Shown here piece by piece: positions 6,368 through 10,956 of a DNA stretch of 10,956 bases. Position 1 is the first letter of the stretch, and each line of letters starts with the position of its first letter. The stretch spans positions 1 through 10,956 of the forward strand of contig WFXI01000133.1 in the NCBI GenBank assembly GCA_015490675.1, given 5' to 3'. The DNA is from Hydrogenothermaceae bacterium. Lineage in GTDB: Bacteria > Aquificota > Aquificia > Aquificales > Hydrogenothermaceae. Below the pieces are notes generated by a model. It made no database searches. It was not told where the DNA came from and worked only from the letters and a program-made list of their open reading frames with translations. Both the position numbers and the translations under genes were made by a program.

Positions 6368-7045
6368 TGGTACAAAGACTTTTAAAATATTCCATTTCAA
6401 ATTCAGTAGGCGATTTATAGCCTAAAGCAGAATGAAGTTTAACATTGTTGTACCAGTTTATATACTCATTTATTAATAAATATGCCTCATATTCACTTTC
6501 AAACTCCTCACCAAGTTCTGCCTTCATTGTGGCAAAAAAAACTTTCCATTATCGCATTATCATAACAATTTCCTTTACTGCTCATACTTTGTATCATTCC
6601 TAATTCTTCCAATTTATCCTTAAATGTTTTTGACGCATATTGTGTCCCTCTATCACTGTGAAATATACACCCACTTAAATCCCCTCTATTCTTCCTTAGC
6701 TCATTAAGTATCTTTACTGCTTCTTTCGCTTCTAAACTATCCTATAAATTTGATGATGTTATTTTCCTTGAGTATACATCTAATGCTGCATAAAAATACA
6801 TATACTTGTTTGTTATATTTTTTTCCAATACTGCTTTTATTCGTCTACTTCCGTATGTTTGTCTTGATGAAAAAAATATTTCTCTTATTAAACCTTCTAA
6901 TAAAATGTCCTCATAGGATATTTTGTCTTTTCTCTTTAAATAGTTGTAATAGGCATTTCTGGATACTTTTAATATTTTACACATTAATGTGATTGGAAAT
7001 TTATCTTTGTTGTTATAGATAAATTCATATTTTACAGCGTTTCTT
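6363..7045 (-). pseudogene. IS3-family orfB transposase (DDE integrase) remnant
   Basis: OrfB is the catalytic rve-type domain of IS3 transposases. Recognisable from the upstream side: NAVKYEFIYNNKDKFPITLM and MCKILKVSRNAYYNYLKRK, then REIFFSSRQTYGSRRIKAVL. There is then an abrupt jump to YMYFYAALDVYSRKI, an internal deletion that removes the first catalytic aspartate region (normally WxTDITY). A TAG at 6742-6744 follows SSNL. After it come CIFHSDRGTQYASKTF (second aspartate) and NCYDNAIMESFF (glutamate). An eight-base A/T run at 6534-6541 shifts the frame within ESFFATMK. The tail WYNNVKLHSALGYKSPTEFE is intact and ends at TAG 6363-6365. Clearly non-functional. Confidence 0.85.
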
Positions 7046-7192
7046 TCGCAAAGAATGCCATGGCTTTTTTTTAAATTTCATTTTCAAGTTGTAGTTGTGC
7101 AACTTGTTTTTTTAGTTGTTTCTGGTATTTTGGTTCTTTTTCCTCCTCTTGGCATTTTTTTGTTTCCTCCTGTCTATTGAGTCTTTGTACCA
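6368..7192 (-). mobile_element. degenerate IS3-family insertion sequence, internally deleted (about 825 bp)
   Basis: The ends are inverted repeats beginning TG and ending CA, as in IS3-family elements: TGGTACAAAGAC at 6368-6379 and GTCTTTGTACCA at 7181-7192. The match extends a few bases outward (16 of 17). Inside, the minus strand carries remnants of orfA and orfB. Intact IS3-family elements are about 1.2-1.5 kb, so several hundred bases are missing. I find no convincing target-site duplication next to the ends. If a full-length relative is present in the genome, this copy could still be moved in trans because its ends are kept. Confidence 0.8.
7053..7155 (-). pseudogene. IS3-family orfA remnant
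   Basis: The original start survives: ATG 7153-7155 with AGGAGG about eight bases upstream, near the right terminal repeat. After a few codons (MPRGGKR) the frame is lost. In another frame the end of OrfA is recognisable: EEKEPKYQKQLKKQVAQLQL, then ENEI, a TAA at 7071-7073, and KKAMAFFAKE. This matches the leucine-zipper end of IS3 OrfA (usually ENEILKKAxAFFAKE); the stop replaces the expected leucine. The N-terminal helix-turn-helix part of OrfA is deleted. An A-rich run in the KK codons corresponds to where IS3 elements usually place their programmed frameshift. Confidence 0.7.
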
Positions 7193-7200
7193 TATAGTAT

Positions 7201-7299
7201 AACCACTTCATTTATTATAAAAAGGGAAGCCATCTTTTTAGCTATAAATTTGATGACTTAGCTTTTAAAAATTGGCTATATGATTTATTAGGAATCTAA
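7201..7299 (+). pseudogene. 3' fragment of an unidentified gene (right inverted copy)
   Basis: Plus-strand frame ending at TAA 7297-7299 and reading IYYKKGSHLFSYKFDDLAFK then NWLYDLLGI. It matches the fragment at 6241-6367 in opposite orientation. There is no start codon: the frame meets a TAG at 7195-7197 next to the IS end. The two copies are not halves of one gene split by the IS, because both are C-termini. Confidence 0.5.
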
Positions 7300-7303
7300 A
7301 CTT

Positions 7304-7398
7304 TTTGTTAGAGACTATTTGGAAGCTATGTAGATAAAATAAGGAATGAGGACATATCATTAAAAGAAGAAAGAATTAGCAAATATTTAGAGAAATAA
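7304..7398 (+). pseudogene. short frameshifted coding remnant
   Basis: Directly after the fragment above, FVRDYLEA (7304-7327) stops at TAG 7331-7333. A frame offset by two continues as VDKIRNEDISLKEERISKYL, then EK and TAA at 7396-7398. The charged helical composition looks protein-derived, but the piece is too short to assign. From here to 7594 I see no further gene, only the palindrome at 7481-7500 and the promoter before 7595. Confidence 0.3.
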
Positions 7399-7480
7399 AT
7401 ATTCAAATACTTGTAGAAAAGCTTGTAATATAAGGCTTTGCCAATTTAGTCTATTTTAAACCGTTGAAACTAAAGATTTT

Positions 7481-7500
7481 ACCATAATGTATATTATGGT
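7481..7500. repeat. 20-bp inverted repeat
   Basis: ACCATAAT and ATTATGGT are separated by four bases (GTAT). It lies about 95 bp upstream of the right-hand gene cluster and is followed by TTTGTGTTTT. It could be an operator or a weak AT-rich terminator; nothing decides between them. It is unlike the parS-type palindrome. Confidence 0.45.
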
Positions 7501-7579
7501 TTTGTGTTTTGGCAACAACTAAGATATAAATTGCAAGAATTTCAGTATTAACTTTTACTTAGAAGACATTATTTAGCTG

Positions 7580-7585
7580 TATAAT
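7580..7585 (+). promoter_or_regulatory. consensus -10 box immediately before the AAA-ATPase/nuclease gene
   Basis: A perfect TATAAT ends nine bases before the ATG at 7595. A transcript starting the usual six to eight bases downstream would begin at about 7592-7594, at or next to the start codon. No good -35 box at 16-18 bp spacing is seen (TTTACTT nearby is too far), and there is no ribosome-binding site before the gene. Confidence 0.55.
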
Positions 7586-7594
7586 ATATCTACT

Positions 7595-9118
7595 ATGAAA
7601 AGATTACCAATAGGAATACAAACATTTAGACAAATAAGAGAGCAAAGCTATGTTTATGTAGATAAAACTAAAGAAGTCTTAAACCTCATTCAAAACTATA
7701 AATATGTATTTTTATCCCGGCCTAGAAGATTTGGTAAATCATTATTTTTAGACACCCTAAAGGAAACATTTGAAGGGAACAAAGAACTTTTTGAAAGGCT
7801 TTATATTTATGACAAATATAGCTTTGAAAAATTTCCTGTTATTAAGATTAGCTGGGGAGGAAGCTTTAGAACAAAAGAAGAACTATATTCCATAGCTTTT
7901 GATAATTTAAAGGAAAATCAGGAAAAATTAGAAATAAATTGTGAAGCAGACCTTCCTACAGCATGTTTCAGACAGCTAATAAGAAAGACATATGAAAAGT
8001 ACAAAAAACCAGTAGTAATTTTAGTAGATGAGTATGATAAACCAATTTTAGATAACATAGACCAAATAGAAATAGCAAAAGAAGCAAGAGAGTTCCTAAG
8101 AGGTTTTTATACAGTTATAAAAGATAACGATGCTTATATAAGATTTGCCTTTTTAACAGGAGTAAGCAGGTTTTCTAGAGTTTCAATATTTAGCGGATTA
8201 AACAATTTGCAAGATATATCCCTTGACCCAAGATATGCATATATATGTGGATTTACTCATAATGATTTACTAACTCAATTTAAAGAATATTTAGATGGTG
8301 TGGACCTAGAACAAGTTAGAAAATGGTATAACGGATATAACTTTTTAGGTAAAGAAAAAGTTTATAACCCTTTTGATATTTTGCTATTTTTAGATAGGAA
8401 AGATTTTGACAACTACTGGTTTAAATCAGGAACTCCTACATTTTTAGTAAAATTACTCAAAGAAAGAAATTACAACACCCTAGAGTTTGAAAATTTGCAA
8501 GTAAGTAGCTCTATTTTAGATAGCTTTGATATTGAAGACATTGAAATAGAAACTATTATGTTTCAGGCTGGATATTTAACTATTAAAGAAGTCCAAGAGA
8601 TATTTGGAAGCAAAACATTTAAACTAACCTTTCCAAACTTTGAAGTTAGGAAAAGCTTTAACGACTTTTTGCTTGATTATTTAGTTTCAAATAAATCTCA
8701 TAAAGAAAGATATAAACTAAACCTAATACAGGTTTTACTAGAGGCAAAACTTGACAAGTTAAAAGATGTTCTAACAAGTATATATGCATCAGTACCATAC
8801 CAACTATTTACCAGAAAAGAAATAAGAGAAGGAGAAAATTATTATCAGATAGTTTTATATATGTATCTAGCAGGAAGTGGAATAGATGTAGTTGTAGAGG
8901 ATAACACAGACAAAGGCAGAATTGATTTAACAGCTATAGTTTTAGATAAAGTGTACATTTTTGAGTTTAAAACTGATGGCACAGAACCTATAGAGCAGAT
9001 TAGGAACAGAAAATATTATGAAAAGTATTTAAACTACAAGGAAGTTTACATAGTTGGCATACAAATAAATACTGAAAGCAAAACCGTTCAAAGTGTAAAG
9101 TGGGAAAAAATTGTGTAA
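7595..9118 (+). CDS. AAA-ATPase-like / PD-(D/E)XK nuclease superfamily protein
   Basis: Member of the widespread family combining an AAA-ATPase-like domain (Pfam AAA-ATPase_like) with a C-terminal PD-(D/E)XK nuclease-fold domain (PDDEXK_9). The biological role is not established; the family is often multicopy and mobile-element-like. It has 507 residues, about normal full length. The start PIGIQTFRQIREQSYVYVDK is characteristic. The Walker A variant SRPRRFGKS is at 41-49, Walker B VVILVDEYDKP at 140-150, the sensor-like FLTGVSRFSR at 187-196 and WYNGY at 244-248. The nuclease core has GRIDL (441-445) and the E-x-K motif IFEFK (455-459), preceded by the conserved helix GENYYQIVLYMYLAGSG. All key residues are present, so it is likely active. 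It has no ribosome-binding site and is probably the first gene of the plus-strand cluster. Confidence 0.9.
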   Translation: MKRLPIGIQTFRQIREQSYVYVDKTKEVLNLIQNYKYVFLSRPRRFGKSLFLDTLKETFEGNKELFERLYIYDKYSFEKFPVIKISWGGSFRTKEELYSIAFDNLKENQEKLEINCEADLPTACFRQLIRKTYEKYKKPVVILVDEYDKPILDNIDQIEIAKEAREFLRGFYTVIKDNDAYIRFAFLTGVSRFSRVSIFSGLNNLQDISLDPRYAYICGFTHNDLLTQFKEYLDGVDLEQVRKWYNGYNFLGKEKVYNPFDILLFLDRKDFDNYWFKSGTPTFLVKLLKERNYNTLEFENLQVSSSILDSFDIEDIEIETIMFQAGYLTIKEVQEIFGSKTFKLTFPNFEVRKSFNDFLLDYLVSNKSHKERYKLNLIQVLLEAKLDKLKDVLTSIYASVPYQLFTRKEIREGENYYQIVLYMYLAGSGIDVVVEDNTDKGRIDLTAIVLDKVYIFEFKTDGTEPIEQIRNRKYYEKYLNYKEVYIVGIQINTESKTVQSVKWEKIV

Positions 9119-9155
9119 GTGTTATTAGATGCAAATATACCAAAAAGGTTTTCTA

Positions 9156-9695
9156 GTGGAAAAAATATTATTCATAGTTGCTGGAGCAAATGGAAGTGGT
9201 AAAACCACATTTGCCAAAGAGTTTTGTAAAGAAAATAACTTTGAATTTTTAAACACCGATGAAATAGCAAAACACTGTAAAAGCGATATAGAAGCTGGTA
9301 GAAAGTTTTTAAAAGCCGTTAAAGAAAAATTAAATCAAAACAACTCTTTCGTAATAGAAACTACACTTTCAGGAAAATACATAAAGCAATTAATCAAAGA
9401 AGCAAGACAAAAAGGATTTAAAGTTAAGCTTATTTATATCTTTTTATCTAATCCTGAAGAAAACATTTTAAGGGTAAAACATAGAACTGCCCAGGGTGGT
9501 CACTTTGTTTCAGAAGAAGATATTAAAAGAAGATATTACAGAAGTAAGAAGCTATTTTTAGAAGTGAAAAATTATGTTGATAGCTGGAGTTTAATCTTTA
9601 ATGGTGAAGATGACTTTGTTTTGGTAGCTAAAGACAATCAAATTTATATTAATGAGTTGTATAAAAAGCTCTTGGAGGACTTAAATGGGAAATAA
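9156..9695 (+). CDS. zeta-toxin-like P-loop kinase, probable toxin
   Basis: P-loop protein of the zeta-toxin-like (COG4185) group, whose relatives phosphorylate UDP-N-acetylglucosamine precursors of the cell wall; the substrate here is inferred. I start it at GTG 9156-9158 (179 residues) because AAAAGG lies seven bases upstream. This makes it open with MEKILFIVAGANGSGKTTFA as in the family; the ATG at 9129 has no ribosome-binding site and adds nine atypical residues. The Walker A box is at residues 10-18 (GANGSGKTT). NTDEIA at 33-38 carries the likely catalytic aspartate. ETTLSG is at 68-73 and the substrate/lid region HRTAQGGHFVSEEDIKRRYY at 109-128. It begins 37 bp after the upstream gene and overlaps the small downstream gene by 11 bases. 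Confidence 0.82.
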   Translation: MEKILFIVAGANGSGKTTFAKEFCKENNFEFLNTDEIAKHCKSDIEAGRKFLKAVKEKLNQNNSFVIETTLSGKYIKQLIKEARQKGFKVKLIYIFLSNPEENILRVKHRTAQGGHFVSEEDIKRRYYRSKKLFLEVKNYVDSWSLIFNGEDDFVLVAKDNQIYINELYKKLLEDLNGK

Positions 9696-9894
9696 ATTTA
9701 ATGATGAATTAGAATTTCAAATTTTAGTTATAGGGAACAAAGCAGTAAGAAAAGCACAGCAGGAAAGTTTGAAGAAAGGTATTCCAAATGTTTACTGCAA
9801 AAATGATACTTTCTATTTTGAGCTTCCAGATGGAACTATAACAACAGAAGTTCCAGATATTTATAAAGATGTGTTTAAAAAAATGAGAAGTTAA
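9685..9894 (+). CDS. small protein, probable antitoxin partner of the zeta-like kinase
   Basis: 69 residues, ATG at 9685 preceded by GGAGG at 9674-9678. Its start overlaps the kinase stop by 11 bases, so translation is probably coupled. The sequence contains KAVRKAQQESLKKGIPNVYC and then FYFELPDGTITTEVP. An ELPDG-type ending of this kind is typical of small proteins paired with COG4185 kinases. The pairing and overlap support an antitoxin role, but no DNA-binding domain is visible. As I recall, in most such pairs the small gene comes first; here it is second. It has one cysteine (38). Confidence 0.7.
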   Translation: MGNKFNDELEFQILVIGNKAVRKAQQESLKKGIPNVYCKNDTFYFELPDGTITTEVPDIYKDVFKKMRS

Positions 9895-9916
9895 ACAAGT
9901 CTAAAGAGGAAAAACA

Positions 9917-10819
9917 GTGATTTATACAGAGGAAAACTTAAAAGATAAAATCAATCAATATCTAAATAAATTAAAAAAAGCAGGATTATCAGATAAATCT
10001 ATAGAAACATACAGTATGCTTTTAAGTTATTTTGAAGTTTGGTTTGAAGACTACGGTCTTATCTCTGAAAATAATCTTGTTTTAATGGAAACTGATGTAG
10101 AAAAGTTTATAGATTATCTTAAATCTAAAGACTTATCACCTACTACAATAAAAATGATTTTAAATAGAACAAAAGAATTTATAGAGTTTACAGGTGGTAA
10201 ATGGCTTGCCGATAAAAGAATTTACAGAGAAAGGTCAAAAACCGAAAGTGCAAGACCTTTCAGTGAATTAGAGTTAAAACAGATATTAGACCATCTTAAG
10301 AACACAAATAAAGTTTATTACTATCTTGCTTTAACTCTTTATGGTTTTGGTTTAAGGGTATCTGAAGCTGTGCAACTACTCCCTGATGATATTATTGAAA
10401 AGGAAAATCAAATCTTTGTAAGAGTTAGACCAGAAATAAGTAAGTTTAATAAATCAAGGGAAGCTCCTTTAATTTTAAAAGGGGAATATAGAGATGATTT
10501 TATAGACTTTGTAGTCAAAAGAAAAAACCCAAAGTTAAAAAATAAGACTTTGTTCACTTACTATAATGATGTTCAAAAGAGAATTATTCAAATAGATAGG
10601 CATAATGTTAAAAGCTATTTCCATAAACTTTCAAAGGAATTGGGGATAAATGTAACAGCTCATAGATTTAGAGATACATACATTTCTTATATGGTAGCAA
10701 AAGGAATAAAGCCTATAACAGTAGCTAAATGGGTAGGACACAAAGATGTAAATACTACTTTAAGATACTATACTAAATTAACCACTAAAGATGAACTAGA
10801 AGAACTACAAAAATTATGA
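9917..10819 (+). CDS. tyrosine recombinase (XerC/XerD-type phage integrase family)
   Basis: Site-specific DNA recombinase that cuts and rejoins DNA through a 3'-phosphotyrosine; it may resolve multimers or integrate/excise an element. It has 300 residues, normal for Xer-like proteins. GTG start at 9917 with AAGAGGA at 9904-9910. The N-terminal SAM-like core-binding domain spans about 5-95 and the catalytic domain about 112-295. Catalytic residues are visible: R147 in LYGFGLRVSEA, a candidate lysine at 176 or 179 in SKFNKSREAPL, H249 and R252 in TAHRFRD, H275 in WVGHKDVNTT, and nucleophile Y284 in TLRYYTK. The set is complete, so it should be active. It follows the antitoxin-like gene by 22 bp, and its stop overlaps the next ORF as ATGA. 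No recombination site could be identified. Confidence 0.92.
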   Translation: MIYTEENLKDKINQYLNKLKKAGLSDKSIETYSMLLSYFEVWFEDYGLISENNLVLMETDVEKFIDYLKSKDLSPTTIKMILNRTKEFIEFTGGKWLADKRIYRERSKTESARPFSELELKQILDHLKNTNKVYYYLALTLYGFGLRVSEAVQLLPDDIIEKENQIFVRVRPEISKFNKSREAPLILKGEYRDDFIDFVVKRKNPKLKNKTLFTYYNDVQKRIIQIDRHNVKSYFHKLSKELGINVTAHRFRDTYISYMVAKGIKPITVAKWVGHKDVNTTLRYYTKLTTKDELEELQKL

Positions 10820-10956
10820 TAACAATCGAGATTTTTGAAGCTGTAAGTTTTTATAAAAGACTTACAGAAGAAGTAAAACAAGGGAGCTTAAATCCATTTG
10901 AAATATCTACTGAGGACTTAAAGGAGCTTGTTGGGGAAAACATATACCATAATGGA
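10816..10956 (+). CDS. unidentified ORF coupled to the recombinase, runs off the right edge
   Basis: ATG 10816-10818 overlaps the recombinase stop (ATGA), a classic translational-coupling arrangement, and no separate ribosome-binding site is seen. The 47 codons in the window stay open: MITIEIFEAVSFYKRLTEEV, then KQGSLNPFEISTEDLKELVG, then ENIYHNG. It is acidic and helical, with no membrane or signal segment in this part. I do not recognise it; the tight coupling suggests that it works with the recombinase. Confidence 0.65.
   Translation, partial: MITIEIFEAVSFYKRLTEEVKQGSLNPFEISTEDLKELVGENIYHNG

Noticed and set aside
6750..6992. Plus-strand 80-codon ORF
   Set aside because: Antisense to the recognisable IS3 orfB remnant.
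6358..7202. Target-site duplication flanking the IS3-type element
   Set aside because: Bases on the two sides (CCTATT and TATAGT) do not give a convincing 3-5 bp direct repeat.
7463..7470. GTTGAAAC, resembling the 3' end of many CRISPR repeats
   Set aside because: It occurs once, with no regularly spaced second copy and no cas genes in the window.

Overview
This is an AT-rich window (low GC by eye, with AGA/ATA/AAA-rich codon use). The protein content, including lysine-rich proteins, a class II LysRS fragment, secreted propeller-repeat proteins and an AAA-ATPase/PD-(D/E)XK protein, suggests a thermophilic Aquificota bacterium of the Hydrogenothermaceae/Sulfurihydrogenibium type. That assignment is inference from style and family content, not from a marker search. 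The region looks accessory and rearranged: it holds parts of two insertion sequences, a broken housekeeping gene, recently duplicated genes, a plasmid-type partition locus and a recombinase-containing gene cluster.

Left part (1-990). The 5' end of an IS256-family transposase runs off the left edge on the minus strand. Its element abuts, and appears to interrupt, a lysyl-tRNA synthetase gene, of which only the last ~180 codons are present. A strong hairpin terminator follows and lies between lysS and the convergent minus-strand genes.

Minus-strand secreted-protein cluster (1061-3979). Reading right to left: a 73-residue secreted protein with two cysteines, then two paralogous exported proteins. 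Each of these has a signal peptide, a PEGA-like domain, a short helical YLKKYP-type segment and tandem ~52-residue propeller-like repeats. The upstream paralog has seven repeats and the downstream one has four. They lie 26 bp apart and look like products of tandem duplication followed by repeat gain or loss.

Partition locus (4332-6215). A ParA-type ATPase and a ParB-type DNA-binding protein are accompanied by three copies of a perfect 20-bp palindrome, TGCAACAAAATTTTGTTGCA. One copy lies before parA, one inside the last codons of parA, and one just after the parB stop. I interpret these as parS centromere sites. The locus suggests a plasmid or a plasmid-derived integrated element; no replication initiator is seen.

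Decayed zone (6241-7398). A shrunken IS3-family element of about 825 bp keeps both terminal inverted repeats. Its transposase has internal deletions, stop codons and a frameshift. It is flanked by two inverted, diverged copies of the same gene 3' end.

Right part (7595-10956). Five closely spaced plus-strand genes probably form one operon: an AAA-ATPase/PD-(D/E)XK protein whose -10 box sits right before the start codon (possible leaderless mRNA); a zeta-toxin-like P-loop kinase starting at GTG; an overlapping 69-residue probable antitoxin; a tyrosine recombinase with a complete catalytic set; and an unidentified ORF coupled to it by an ATGA overlap that runs off the right edge. The combination of mobility, toxin-antitoxin and nuclease genes next to a partition locus fits a selfish or mobile element.
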